From Myrmaecium sp. VS I D KN 1 (taxonomy: Eukaryota; Ascomycota; Dothideomycetes; Valsariales; Valsariaceae), in the NCBI GenBank assembly GCA_019775845.1, contig JADQAV010000008.1:558001-622000 (forward strand): DNA of 64,000 nt. The letters are read 5' to 3'. Position numbers and translations under genes: made by a program. Positions 11,125-25,586 of this stretch are shown one piece after another (the first letter of the stretch is position 1; the number at the start of each line of letters is the position of its first letter). The notes beneath the pieces were generated by a model. The model saw only the letters and a program-made list of their open reading frames with translations. It did no database searches and was not told the DNA's origin.

Positions 11125-13321
11125 GCTCTCCTGTCAATCACCCCGGATGTGAGCGAACCGGTCAGATTCAGCTCAAGCCGAATCCCGAGTCGCGCACGAT
11201 ATCTGATGGTACAGAAGTGGTCGTGTTACTCCTAAGAGTGAAATACTACTAACTAGTAGTACCGTCCGGATACACGAGCGAACCGGCTGCCCGGAGTGCG
11301 GATGCACAGCAACCACACCCACGTCTCGTTGGAGGAGGGGGGAGGTGGAGGAGAGGGTATCACCGCACAAGAGCGAAAAAAACACAAAATAAAAATACAA
11401 TGAACCCAAGAAGCGATCGGAGAGGGGTTCAGTGCGAGTGAAGATCGACAAAATGGAGGGGAGCAAGGCCAAAGTTGAAGAAGAAGATCTAGAAGAAAAA
11501 AAGAAGAGGCCAGGGGGGTGGTGGAGGCGGATATGGAAGCACTTTTGTTCCTCTCCTCTCACAATTTATTTCGGCCTCTTTTTCTTCTTTTTTTTCTTCT
11601 TTTCTTCTTCTGTCTTGACTCCCCTGGTGGGCGCTCCGGAAGCCAACGCGCACGAGGATGCGAACGAACCGCTCGACAAGGCCTAAGGGATATTGATACC
11701 GGTGCTAAAGTCCCTACATACGTATGCGGGACGCGTACGACTCTCTCTCTCTCTCCGCCGATAAGGCCGCTTAGACCGGATCGGGGGGCGCTCCGGTCAC
11801 GGAACCAGTGAGGAGGGGAGGGGTCCTTGCAGAGGCATCCTATTATTCCACATCACCTCCCTATTCAACCTACCTAACCTACCTATTATAATCTTGAACC
11901 CCATCAACAGCTGGAACCATGAGCAGAGTCGGCTCCGGCATCGATCCGAGTCAGCAGCCAGCCACGGACGGGAGGGGTCCGAAGATGGAGGGCCTGAAAA
12001 ATGGACTGAGGCTGGATACTGTAAATTATCCATCGCGATGAAGATCGGACGGTTCAAACTATTACTACAACCTTTCGCGGACTTCGCAGTGATCATAGCG
12101 GATCAATTCACCTTCGATGTTATTCAGCGACGGTAAAAATACTACCTAGTAGCTGATGCCTCACTGCCTACTCCTACCTACGCCGCATGCCTCACGATGC
12201 CTGCCTGACGCGCTGCCCTGGCTGACTCGCGTCCCGTCCCCACCCATCTCATCCCCCACCCCACCCGACGCATCTTCGGCTACGGTAGCCCGTTCTCGGC
12301 CCCTCCCTCTCTCTTTTCCTCCCGTCTCTGCCCCTGAGCTCTACCGCCGAGGCCGCCACCGCCGCCGCCATCTGCGCCTCTCCAGCCTCTCAGCAGCTCA
12401 ACAGTATCGCCGCAATCTCCCCCGCCTGAATCTTGGATTTGCCCCCGGGACGGGACGGGAGGGGAGACGCGCGACAGCGGAGGTCGCGTACGACAGATAG
12501 GTACTGTATGTAAGAATTTGTCACCTTGGGTATGTACCTATATCACAAGTTGAGACGAGACGACCTTCCTTGTCCCTCTTTCTCTCACTCTCTTTCCGTC
12601 TCAACCGGGGATGATTTTGGTTGATGGCTAGGTTTCTCGAGCTCCCTAGAGAGGTGACTTCGCGCCCACAGCTTCTTACCATTCACCCCCATACATGGAA
12701 CGAGGGAAGGGAACTTCTCTGCTCCCCCCTGATCCACCAGGGTAGGTTCCCGTTGTGGCGGTGATAGTATGTATTCGTGGCCAGGGTGATGCGTATGGGT
12801 TGTGGCACAGTGGTGTGCGAGGACGGTTTCACATCCACTTGCGTTTCAGGTATCTGACGTGGAAAAAGGCCAGATGTGATCCACGTAGATTGTATAGGAG
12901 AAGATAGCTGCACTTAAAGGTCATTGATGGCGATGCTTCAGGGTCAGTGCTTTCGTTAGGACAGTTTGTGTTGCTCTGTGTACAAATCCAAGTGTGTCCA
13001 CGGTAGGAGTACCACATGTACGGTGATCTGGATGCAGTCAAGCATCACTCACGGTGGTGCAGCATCACAGAGCGACAGGACAAGGAAAGTGAGGCACTGC
13101 AGGGTCGCCCTGTTATCGATAAAGCACCCCAGATCCTCAGGCTGCACGTCCATCCATGTCCAACCCCTCATGCATGACGGGATGCTCTGCAGCACGACTA
13201 CTCGTACTTCCTAGTACTCCATTCCACCACCAACCAATGCACAAGCAACTTCCACAGCATGTAGCATCTCCAATCCGCCCTACACCCGCTTGCTTCACCC
13301 GACAGGCCAGCCACACATTCG
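11125..13321. other. Divergent intergenic region, 2.2 kb
   Basis: This is the upstream region of the arylsulfotransferase (minus) and the F-box gene (plus). Visible content: a T/C-rich tract near 11570-11615, a tacctacc cluster at 11868-11885, a C/T-rich block at 12220-12420 and scattered ggtac motifs. An open frame at 12156-12500 is low-complexity Pro/Arg/Ser and does not look coding. Confidence 0.45.
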
Positions 13322-16093
13322 ATGATGGCTACGCAGATGCTTCCGTTTCCGCGGGAACCTCCGGTCCGTCCGCTGCTCTCCACCTCCCTCCCGCACCCCC
13401 CTCCGTCACTAACGCTCCCTCCAGCGACTACAACGACTACCGAATGAGCTCATCCTGATCATCATCGAGCACCTGGACACGCCTGCTTTGCGGAACCTAG
13501 CTCTGGTCTCCCGATGGGGCCATCGAACCGCGCTGCCGCTCCTATGGAAGACCGTCGTCTTGAAGGACTGCCAGTCTCAGCATGCCCATGGCATACGGAC
13601 ACAACTCCCTGATAACTTAGATGTGGAGGAGGTAATCCACCGGATCGATCACCACGATGATACCCCGATCATACAGAAGCTGCTCATCTTGGCTCGGTAT
13701 GCTCATTCAGTCCGCCCATCCGCGCGAGCCTCCCCCTACCTCTGCTAACGTGCACCAGAAATCCGGACCTGGCTGCCAATGTCGTGAGCCTCACCCACCA
13801 ATGCCGTCTGCCCACGCCGGCCATCTTCTCCGACTTGCGCTTCCTCTCTTTCAAGAACCCGACCCTGTCACAAGACCCGCGAACGCTACAGCTACTCAAG
13901 CTGGCTATACGTAACCTGGTCAATGTGCAGACATTGAGGATCATATTTGGCCATTGGAACCTGACCATTGGTCTGCTGGAGGGATTCTTCAACCCCCACC
14001 GTCCTCGATGGACCCCAGTCCGCAGACTGTGGCTGGAGAGCACCGAGCTGGATGGCATCCGGCACAGCTTTATGAGCCAACTGGACTTGACCGGACTCGA
14101 AAGCCTCCGTATACGGAGGATGTCGGTCTCCACTGCTGGCCTCAACCCAGACGACCCTCTTCTATTCGCTCTCGCCCGTGGCGGCGACATCAAGCGAACT
14201 CTCAAGGATGGCATCGGCGATTTCTACACCACATCGATCTTCTGGGATCCCTTGACCGATCCGGATCCCACCCTTCACATTCGCGCGGCTGAGGACGATA
14301 TCAACGCCTGGCGCAACGGGCCGATGTCGCTCGCACGTGTCGGCCGGGCAGCGCCCCTGCATATGGCGCGATGTTTCGATGCAAACATTTACGCCCAGCT
14401 CCCGGAAGTTCAAGAGTTCCTCCGTAGCATCCCAGATGAAGAAAGCACTATTTGCGATTACGCGACAAGGGCCTCAGAAGCCTTCGACACCATTCTGTCC
14501 TCGTCGGCTTCGACTTTGACATCCCTGACTCTCGATTGGGTCAGGTGGGACACGCCGAGCACCCCGAACGCCCCGAACACTCGGCCATTCGCAAACATCC
14601 ACGCAGCTTGGGAGATGATGGTCACTCTTTCGAAGCTGCGCTTTCCGAATCTCCGGGCTTTCCAGATCCGCAACGCTGTAGTAAACGAGACGAAATTACC
14701 GTCCGGATTCTACCTCTTCGACGCCGGCCCTGATGGGCATCCCTACTTCCTGGATTTTCTTGAGGCACACAAGAAATTGAAATGTTTGGCATGGAACATG
14801 GATTCGTTCTTTGCAAGAACGCCATCCTCTCCGGAAATACAACAGCGTGCCAAGAATGTGATCATGCAGCTAGGGACGACCCTCACCGATCTGAGGGTTG
14901 ATCACGACTATCGAGCGGAAGGTGAGACGTTGAGCGATGACAGCATCCTCACACATCCGCAGCATCGCCAGGCACTGGTGCGGCGACGAAGATTCATCGC
15001 CGAGTTCGCACCGTACATGACGAGACTGGAGCAGATCAAGATCGAAGGCGGAATACCGCGCGACGAAAAGCGTGAAATTCTTCGCGCCCTCCGCCACTGT
15101 CCCTTGACTAAGATTGTCCTCATCGGCGTGACGTTTCCGGTGGCCAACACATGGGGAATGGAAGGCCTGCTCCTCAGCATCGCGCACGAGGACGGGCTCG
15201 TGCTGGGCACATTCGAGGAAGAGCCCGGATTTTCCGGCGACATGCCTTCTGAATCAGTGCTGTCCGATGTCGCGAAAGGTTTAGCACATGAAGAGGCAGC
15301 TGACCGGTTCCAACCCATCTACGGCTGGGAGCGTACGACCCCGATCATCTGCACCATCGCCTCGCATTTCGCCGTCACGGTGACGGAGCTTAAGTTCTGC
15401 GGCTACAATGGCAGCCCGATGCTCTACCATCCTACGCACATCGAAAGCCTTCTGCTCGGTCCGCTGCGACACTTCCACGCCCTTCGCCAGCTCATCGTGT
15501 CGGTGTGGCTGGACACATCCTTCGACGGCGAAGCCCGGGATGAGTCCATCATCAGCTACTGGCGCGACCAGCGCGATCCCGCATCGACCGCTCTCGCCAT
15601 CGTGGAACCACCCTTTTGCGACGGCAGCTTCGACCTCCCCATGCCCGACGCGCCACCCTCATACGGCCCCTTCACGGCCATGTCCCACCGGATCGGGCGG
15701 CCCGCGGAGGAGGATGCGGATGCCGGGTCGGGGAACGCGTGGGCGCGCCGGCTCCGCACCTTCTACCACCCCCGCGCGCTGGCGGAGCAGGTCCGCGTCC
15801 AGATGGGCCGGCACCTGAGCCTGGCCGCCAAGCGCCAACGGGACGGCGTGAGCGTGCGGACCAGCTTCTGCATCGGCGGCCGCCTGAGCAGCGACATCTT
15901 CGATCTGGACGTCCGGATCGGGCGACGGCGGAAGAGCGAACGCCCAGGCTATCGCGAGGAGCATCGGGCGCCGACGGCGGAGGGACGCGAAGATTTGAAT
16001 GAGGAGGACTACGTCATCTCGTTCAAGGGCCCGCGCGAGGAAGGCGAGCGGGACCGGTGGCGGGGGAAGATGGAGGGTCGGCGGTGGTTTTGA
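13322..16093 (+). CDS. F-box protein
   Basis: F-box protein, expected to be a substrate-recognition subunit of an SCF (Skp1-Cullin-F-box) ubiquitin ligase. The F-box lies near residues 15-55, opening with RLPNELILIIIEHL and continuing through LRNLALVSR to a LPLLWKTVVL segment. The remaining ~820 residues have leucine-spaced stretches with spacing like degenerate LRRs (for example 90-330) and an Arg-rich C-terminus, but no regular repeat I can define. Exons: 13322-13363, 13425-13696, 13759-16093; 882 aa. The second intron (62 bp, GTATGC, CTAAC, CACCAG) is clear. The first (61 bp, GTCCGT...CTAAC...TCCAG) is inferred because the F-box frame has no ATG of its own and is closed by a TAA at 13410; its acceptor is good but its donor is weak. 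Substrate unknown. Confidence 0.8.
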
Positions 16094-16986
16094 TGTTCTT
16101 TCTTTCCTCCCCTCTTTCTTTCTTGTATTTGGATTTGGAGCCGTTTGGAAGGGAAGACATTGGAGTCTGACGGATGGGCGCTTTCTTGGGATCATTGGGA
16201 TGGCGGCGTAGTTTCTTTTTTTTTTATCTTTTTCTCTTTCTTTTTCTCTTTCTTTTTCTCTTGGGTCTGGATTCAGTCAGCGTCTTCGTCTTGCTTTTTG
16301 ATCTTCCTTCCTTCCTTCTTTGACTCTGTTGGAGATCGATCGCTCGGCGTTGGCGGCTTTTTGCTTCACGTCCTTCTGTTTCGTTTCTCTCTTTTTCTTT
16401 AGGGATGGTGTTAGGAGTCGGCATTTTGAAACGGGTTGGCCACTGCCATGGATCAATTGATGTACCTCTGAGTCGATCCCGTCATAAGAGGCCGCACTAT
16501 CTAAGGACGCGCGGAGGGAAGATGGTCAGCTCGACATGAAAGCTACGCATTTCACCTCGTCGCCGATCAAAGGATATGCCTGCATGCATGACTTAACTGC
16601 AAATGGATATATGTATATTCGTTGTGGGCATTCTCTCATAAAGACTAAGAATACAGGTTATAAAAAAAAGTGAACCAACCCCTAAGCAAGAAGGCCACCC
16701 CATTAAAAAGAGTAAAGGAAGGGTCAAAGACATGATGATTGCGCCCCAAAATCATGAGAAGATGCCCTTTCCAATTAGAACCGAGAAAGTCCGGGTATAT
16801 CGGGTTCTCATATGAGGCGGACTGGAGACGAAGGAAAAGCGTCCAAGTCGCGGATATCTTGAATCATGACAGATGGAAAAAGAAACGGTGGAAGATCAAC
16901 CGGGGACAATATACAGACGGATGCAGGCGCAGCACAGCTGGTCGGGCGAATTAAGGAAGGGGGGAAAGGGATAAGGGCAAAGTAAT
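16094..16986. other. Convergent 3' intergenic region with CT repeat
   Basis: This region lies between the F-box and Sur7-like gene 3' ends. A pyrimidine tract at 16211-16261 contains about three copies of a 12-nt tttttctctttc unit. The rest is AT-richer 3' UTR-like sequence. No gene is supported. Confidence 0.5.
16221..16261. repeat. Pyrimidine minisatellite (12-nt unit)
   Basis: About three tandem copies of a T/C-only unit resembling tttttctctttc lie just past the F-box gene stop, within its likely 3' UTR. No function is implied. Confidence 0.7.
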
Positions 16987-18000
16987 TTACGAGTAGGTCT
17001 CGTCCTTGACGTGGCGCTGGGACTCGGAGTCGATGAAGGAGCCCCGGCTGCGGGTGGAGCGCCTGCGGCCGAACCGGCTGCCGGTCTTGTCGCGGCCAAG
17101 CGCACCGCCGGTGCAGAAGAGGACGGTGGAGATGAAGAAGCAGGCGACGGGCGTCCAGGTGAAGGCGTACGCCATGACGCCGAGCTTGGCGGTCTGACCG
17201 TTGGCGTTGAAGTGGTCGCGGCCTTGGACGGTCCACGCGCTGTTGACGAAGGTGTGTTAGCACTGGTTCAGGAAAGGAGAACAGGAGTCGTTGGGACGTA
17301 CGTCATGAGCGCCGCGGTCAGCGTCTGGAAGAAGAGCGCGACGGAAACGGTGAGGCCGGAGAGGTAGCTTCCCAGACGGGTGCAGAGAGCCAGGAGGCCG
17401 GTGAAAAGAGCGACCACAGCAAAGAAGAGAGCAATGAGCTGGAAGGCCCACATGAAGCGGGAGAGGTAGTAGTAGTGGTGCGTGCTGGTAAACAACAGTC
17501 AGCTTTTGTCCATCCTGCCCATTCCCAGCCTGGATGCGCCAGCGATATGTGATCAAAAGCCCTGGGAACTTACTTGATGAAGGCGCTGGGCACACCCGTT
17601 TCCGTGCCGAAGTTACGCGGGGGGTCGAAGGGCAGGGCGGGCACGGGGGCGCCGCAGTTGGCGTTGCGGCCGTTGGCGCCGCGGCCGCAGATGGCGAAGT
17701 AGGTCCATCGGGACGGGTTGCGGGCGCCGGCGATGCCGGTGGTGGTGGCCTGGAGGTAGTAGATCTCGTTCTCGGGCGTGCCGCCCACGGCGCCGGAGAG
17801 GATGACGAAGAACTGCAGGAGGACGCCGCCGGCGAGGAGGATGAGGGAGACCAGTCCGAGGATGGGGCCTATGCAAACGATGCGAGAACGACGTTAGCGG
17901 ATGGGGAAAGGGACTTTGTGACGGCGGCCGTCTTGTTTCATGACGGTGGGGAGGATGGATGGGATGGGAGAGGCTGGGGAAACTTACGGGCTGTAGCCAT
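16987..18000 (-). CDS. Sur7/PalI-family four-span membrane protein
   Basis: Small tetraspan protein of the SUR7/PalI type, a family found in eisosome (MCC) patches of the fungal plasma membrane or acting in pH sensing. Exons: 18000-17988, 17868-17574, 17484-17302, 17239-16987; introns of 119, 89 and 62 bp; 247 aa. The first coding exon is only 13 nt (MATA plus one base). TM1 starts within residues 5-30; an extracellular loop of about 80 residues holds the N-P-S-R-W-T-Y and CGR/NCG segments with two cysteines; TM2 and TM3 are packed in exon 3 and TM4 opens exon 4. The cytoplasmic tail is basic and Ser/Arg-rich (RFGRRRSTRSRGSF), a plausible phosphorylation site. Which Sur7 paralogue this is cannot be decided by eye. 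Confidence 0.8.
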
Positions 18001-19830
18001 GGTGTGTGTGAGAGAGGATGTGACGCAGGGATTCCAAGTACTAGGTGAGCGGTCGACAGGGAATCAATCCGGAGAGGTGAAGTTGAAACAGGCGGCGGCG
18101 GGAAGGAGGGCCCAAGCGAGTCGGGACGGTGAGAGCGTGGGAGAGAGGGAGAGAGAGAAGTTCGGTGGTTGGGGATGATGGAGGATGCAAAAGTCCTGGA
18201 TGAAGCTGAAACGAATACAAGTTAGAAAGGGAGGCTGGGGACAAGGAATGAAAACCATGGAAAGCTGGTTAATATAGGCCAATCCGGTTTAGGTGAGGGA
18301 GAGAGGACCTCCAATCCCTCAAGGTTGGCCAGACCCGGTGACGTAAACGGGACGACCTTACCTCAGGCCTGCACCTTGCACCCTCAAGCTCGGCAGCCCA
18401 GCCCCGACGTCATTGGGTGGACGACGTTTTGCTGACCGGTGATTGGTCGGATCGTTGGTGAGTCGTCAAAGTGATGTACGACTACAAGTACGAGTATCAA
18501 CTCTTTGCTCGCCTTGCTCCGTAACGTTACCGGTAGCCTCTCATGCCATACCAGCTCAATAATATATATCTCTCCGATCCGAACCGACCAACATGAAAGA
18601 TCGGATCAAATGAAGTGCAGTGCAGAGCAGCATCCAATTCTCACCCGTGCAGGGCGCTGTCAAAGTGCCAAACCCAAACCAAACCAAAACCAAAACCTTC
18701 CCACCGCCATTTGCCAATAAAACAAGAACCCCCCGCCCTCCTTCCCACACGCCATCAAAACTTATCACCGTTTAAAGGGAGCAACGAAGCCGGAATAGGG
18801 GGGAAGGGGGGGGAAGCACAGAACCATACTGTGCTGTACTTCCTCAGTAGTAGACACAACGCCCCCGTACGACCGACGAGGGTTGCTGGTGCTGGATGGA
18901 GTCGATCGAGTGAGTATGTACTACATATATCGCTCACGACTTATCTTGTCTTCTCCTTCTATATCTTTTCCTCTCAAGCTCTCCTCGTAACAAAACAGCC
19001 GGCACGAGAAGAAAGGAAATGATATCGGAATAGGTATTATACTCCATAGATTGACGTCGAGTTTCGACCTACACCAAGCCAAGCGTGCCAAACCACGCCA
19101 AACCAGTCTACAACGGTCCTAGCAGCCCGCTTATTTCTCCACTTCCTGTCCCTTCCAACTCCTCAAAGGGTAAGGTGTCGGCTGGCTCTCGCCGTGAAAC
19201 GTCGACATGAAATCATCACCACGACCACCATCATCGTCGTCGTCGGTTCACATGGACTTAGCAAGTACAAACAAGTACAGTAGGTACAGTAGGTACTTAG
19301 ATAGAACCGTCGCGTAAACCATCGAAGGATTCCAGAAAGGAATAAGAAAAAAAAAAAAAAAAGAAAAGCGGAAGAGGTGATATACATGTAATCTTCATCG
19401 GATGCGGTGTGCCAGTGATGTGGTAAATTAGCGACTCTGCGAGGAGGAAGGGAAGAAAGAAAGGGTGACTTCCCAAACCGCCTCCCATCGATTACTTTAA
19501 TCGGCCATCCATCCATCAAGCCAACGCCTTCTATCAAGAGACATCCCAATTGAAACACCAAGCCAGTCAAGCAAGCAACAAATATTAATAATCGCAAAAT
19601 CATCAAATAAAGTAATCCAATCTACTATCCATCTCTAAAGTCTGATTTGATCCAGATCCCAGAATTCTCATTCCCTCCTATAAGGTAGCTTTTCCTTTTT
19701 CTCTTCCCTTAAATCAACCTTTATATCAGTCATTTCAATTAAATCCCGGTTTCTTTTCCTCCCTTCATCCACTCTTCACTTTCATTTTTTGTTATTTGTG
19801 CATAATTCCCAGAACCAAAACCCGCCAGGT
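18001..19830. other. Intergenic region, 1.8 kb
   Basis: This region lies upstream of the Sur7-like gene and downstream of met3, both minus. Visible: a purine-rich run upstream of the Sur7-like start (about 18100-18250), poly-G/A near 18790-18815, and short gtacagtag repeats at 19275-19300. I see no supported gene. Several 60-140 codon frames exist but are low complexity. Confidence 0.45.
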
Positions 19831-21948
<2,118 letters not shown>

Positions 21949-23275
21949 TGTGAGATGTAGGTGGTAAGTGACAAGGAAGGAGGAGGAGGGGAGGCGGTGA
22001 TATGTGAGGGAGTGGAAGGGAGAGAGAAGGAAGGAATGGAGGAAAGAATATGGGGTTGAGGAGGGGAGGGGGGTTCGGGGAGTGTTAAGAAAGAAAAGAG
22101 GGGAGGGGGGGGGCCGGCGGAGGTGGTGATGATGATGGAGAAAAGGGATCCGCTGAGTATTTGATTAATTAGTGTCGTAAGTAGTCGTCCAGCAGAGAAA
22201 AAAAAGGCGTCAGGCGTCGTCAACCAGGACGCAAAGTGAATAGTACGCGGAAGCCAGTGAAACGGAGGCATGGGAGGTCCCTTGGTCCCAGCCGTGCCTC
22301 GCGGACACTGCGCACCGTAGCCCCTGTGCGCCCGGACTTACCTGGCTCGCTCCTTATCTCCAAAAAGACGCGCAACTCTCCTGCGCGCGGGGTTTCAGGT
22401 CGGGAAGGGGAAATGGTAGGAAGCAGAGAAAAAGGGGGTGGATGAGATTCTTCACGGTGAGGCTGTATTCGTATATACTTCTTCTACATGCGAATATATA
22501 AGAAAAGAAAGATAATTCTTGTTCCGACCCCTTCCTAGCCCTCGAGGATCTGCAACAAGTCCCCTCCTCTAAGACGCTGAAAAAAAAAATTATCGGCCTC
22601 CCCTTGCTGTCGTTTGCCCGGCATCGGGGGTCCAACATGCCAGTGTCTGCTCGATTTAGGGTTGCGTGCCCCTCGCCCAAACAACAAATGTGCCCCCCAA
22701 AAGCCAATGACGGCAGGTTCTGAGCCCTGAGGCGGCGGTTGCGTGCTCGGAGGCGTGCGTCGGGGGCGTTTTGCGGAGGGGACCGGCGAGGGGCGCTCCG
22801 GGACCTCACAGCCACACAGGTGTCAGCCTCCTGGACTTGGCCTCACGATCGACGCGTGATGGCATCAGCTCATCAGCCTCGTCCTCTTACTTGAACGTTC
22901 TGTGACATGTATATATGGTACTACGTCAGGCGATCACTTCTCATTCACTGATGCTTGTATATGCCAAACTATTACTATTTCTCCTCTTCTCACCGATCTT
23001 GCCATGCCATGCTATCGGTCTACTCTCCTCGTGAACCACCTCTCAGTCATATGTTTGGTATCATGACCAGAAAAAATCAATCGTCTCGTGAAGCCAAGCA
23101 AGATGCCATCCCGAACTCCTGTTCCCAAGGATGCTTTTCAAAAAGCAAGCCGCTCAGAAAGGCGGCGAAGCCCAAACACGCTCAACCAACGCCGATGCTA
23201 AAATGCAAGAGGATGCAGCCATGAAAGAAAGTGAAAAGAAAAGATCATGTGCAAGGTAGACCATCACGGCCGCGA
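21949..23275 (-). promoter_or_regulatory. met3 upstream region (1.3 kb) with near-matches to CYS3/MetR sites
   Basis: This is the intergenic region between the met16 stop and the met3 start. The proximal 200 bp is purine-rich on the plus strand (pyrimidine-rich in the transcript), typical of a strongly expressed fungal promoter. Two 9-of-10 matches to the ATGRYRYCAT consensus bound by Neurospora CYS3 and Aspergillus MetR occur at 22859-22868 (ATGGCATCAG) and 23055-23064 (TTGGTATCAT). No perfect match was seen. No gene is supported. Confidence 0.35.
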
Positions 23276-24213
23276 TCACACGGCGACAGCCTCCAACTTG
23301 GCCCTCAAAGCTTCTTCTTCCTCCTTCCTCTGCATCTCCATGAGGAACTGGGCGTACTTGGACTTCGGGTTGTGGATGCCGCACTCGGTCTTCTCACGAC
23401 CCTTCCAGCGGCCAGCACGCTCGTCCTCACCCTCAGCCACCGGCTGAGTGGAGTGCCAGTCACCAACGCTCCTGTAACCGCGGTCGAGGAGCTCGTTGTA
23501 CGGGACGTTGTGCTCCAAGATGTAGTCCTGGACCTGCTTGAAGGACCAGTTCGCCAGAGGGTTGACCTTGATCAGACCAGCCTCGTCGACCTCGACGATA
23601 TCGAGGTCGCCACGCTTGCCACCTTGACTCCTCCTGCGGCCGGTGAGGACGGCCTTGACCTGAAGTTCAGCATAGGCCCGTTGCGCCGGCTCGACCTTGG
23701 CTACCCAGTCGTACAGGTCTTCGTTGGTCTCCCAGAGCTTCTCGCCATACTTGGCGGCGAACTCCTCGGCCGTCTCGGTACCGGCAGGCTTGTAGATGTG
23801 GAGGTTCACGTTGGAATACCGCTTCTTCACGCGATCAACCAGGGCCAGAGTTTCCTTGAAGTGGTGGAGGGTATCCAGGAAGATGAGGTCGACGTGAGGT
23901 TTGATGGGGCCAGAGAGCTTGGAGAGCATGTCCAGGGTAACGAGGCCAGTAAGTCCAAAGGCGGTGGTCTGGTAAAGACCGGGAAGGGTGATGATGCACC
24001 ATCTGAGAATATCTACGGGAATGAGCGCTTGGATTAAATGTAGGACGAGTTGTCAGGCGTACCTTGAGGCTCAAGATGCTGCAGCTGAGCGTTGATGTGC
24101 TTGAGGTGCGCCTTGCTCAGGAAGACATCGGGCAGGCTAGCTTGGCTGGAGCTGCCACTGGCATAGCCAGACTCGTTGTCCCTGGGGATATCGTCGTACT
24201 GTTGCGACGACAT
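23276..24213 (-). CDS. met16: PAPS reductase (phosphoadenylyl-sulfate reductase)
   Basis: Reduces PAPS to sulfite and adenosine 3',5'-bisphosphate with thioredoxin as donor, the third step of sulfate assimilation, in the cytosol. Exons: 24213-24063 and 24012-23276, with a 50-bp intron (GTACGC...CCGTAG); 295 aa. The N-terminal 50 residues are polar and Ser-rich. A nucleotide-binding PP-loop-like region is near TTAFGLTGLVTLDML (about 64-78), then the IFLDTLHHF segment, a KVNPLANWS substrate-binding stretch, and the catalytic ECGIH motif with its cysteine at about 261. The C-terminal helix is highly charged. The next gene downstream on the same strand is met3, 1.3 kb away. This gene has its own promoter with a doubled CYS3/MetR-type site. 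Confidence 0.95.
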
Positions 24214-25586
24214 TGTGTGTGGGCAGAGAAAATATGTCAAATCGAGAAAGTCACGGATAGTGGAAAGCTTGGTCTAAAGTCGGTGAACGTTCCTCTACTG
24301 GCCTAACAGAGGCGAACAGTGGCAAGCAAGTCGACTTAAGATAGTTGAAGGGGTTGATGATTCTGTGTGAGGAACGAGGAGAGGAAGTGACGGTGGGAGA
24401 GAGAGAGAGAGGAAGGGAGAACGAGAAAGTAGCTGGCTTATACGGCATTATTGTCGAGGTGAGCACGACACCCCGTCTTGGAAATCATAATTTTGTGAGC
24501 ACGCAATTTTAGCGCGGCCGGGACCCCAAGGCTGCTGAGGTGAACAATGAACGGCGGCCAAACGGCATGCTGCCTTGGGCCAATGGCACACCGAGCAGGC
24601 CCTGTCCGTCGAGCCCCGATCAACCTGTTCCTGATCCGATCCGTAGGCGATGTCCATGATTTGCCTGGCGCTGCCCTCTGTCGCGGACACGGGAGGCTGT
24701 CAAGTCACACACGGCGAGCTCGACATCGCTCTTTGCCATGATGCCATGATGCCATGGCGCAGTTTTCGTCCGCTGACAATTCCTCTGCCCGTCACGGCAC
24801 GGGCTTCTGAAGGTCGAGGAGTGACCGGCGCGAAGCATTGTACATAAATCCACGCTCGTGTGCATAACTCCTCTGCCCGAGTGCCGTTGTCGGACGTTGT
24901 GGATGTCGGTTTCTGGAAGACGGCTCTGACTGGTCAGAAATGGCGTGCTCGATTTTTTTCCTTCGCTGCCCGATCGGTGGGAAAAGCGGGGAGCTCGGCC
25001 GGTCAAGGGGACCAGAACGTGGGGAAGCAAGGCAGCGCTGGCCTCTCCTCGGCGAGTTTATACTCGGGATAGTGAGTGACCTCCAGGATGCTGATGCATG
25101 GTGTTGAAGGCAGGTCGTAAACACCGATTCTGCAATTGGCCGTCCTACAGACCTGCTCTGCACGGTGTTTCTGGAGTCACAAAAGGCTGCCCGTCATCAT
25201 CCGGAGACGGTGATGCAGTGATCCCGCCGTGAGTGGCGTCATAGAACTGCCGATTCCCCTTTCCGCACGAGGTGAGGTCTCTGGCTCCGGGCCGAGCCTC
25301 GCGATCTGTGGTGAACTGAAGCGATGATACCATTTCACGTGACCAACTCATTATTAAGCTTATTTGGTCGGAGGTGTCTCTGCCTGTAAGGCACCAACTC
25401 AGCCGTGCATAAGCGCTTAGTTGACGCCCGTGCTGAGAATCGCGCTATGTACATAAGGCACTAATTCTGCCTGAGGCATTAATATAAGGTCTCTGGCATG
25501 TTCCAGCGTACCATACTGACGTCAAACAGCCCCGTCCCGGAAGGTGTTCAGCACGCAACCTGGGCTGATTCAGGCCAACGTCACCT
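24214..25586. other. met16 upstream / SET-gene downstream intergenic region
   Basis: A 1.4-kb stretch. The part nearest met16 is pyrimidine/purine-biased and likely its 5' UTR. The middle contains the perfect CYS3/MetR-like sites listed separately. The distal part lies beyond the SET-domain gene stop. No gene is supported. Confidence 0.5.
24738..24755. promoter_or_regulatory. Two overlapping CYS3/MetR-type sites (ATGRYRYCAT)
   Basis: The 18-nt string ATGATGCCATGATGCCAT contains two perfect copies of the ten-base consensus ATGRYRYCAT (24738-24747 and 24746-24755) sharing two bases. The consensus is that of the bZIP sulfur regulators CYS3 (Neurospora) and MetR (Aspergillus). The pair lies about 525 bp upstream of the met16 start, a sensible position for sulfur-starvation activation. 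The match is visible in sequence; binding is inferred. Confidence 0.6.
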
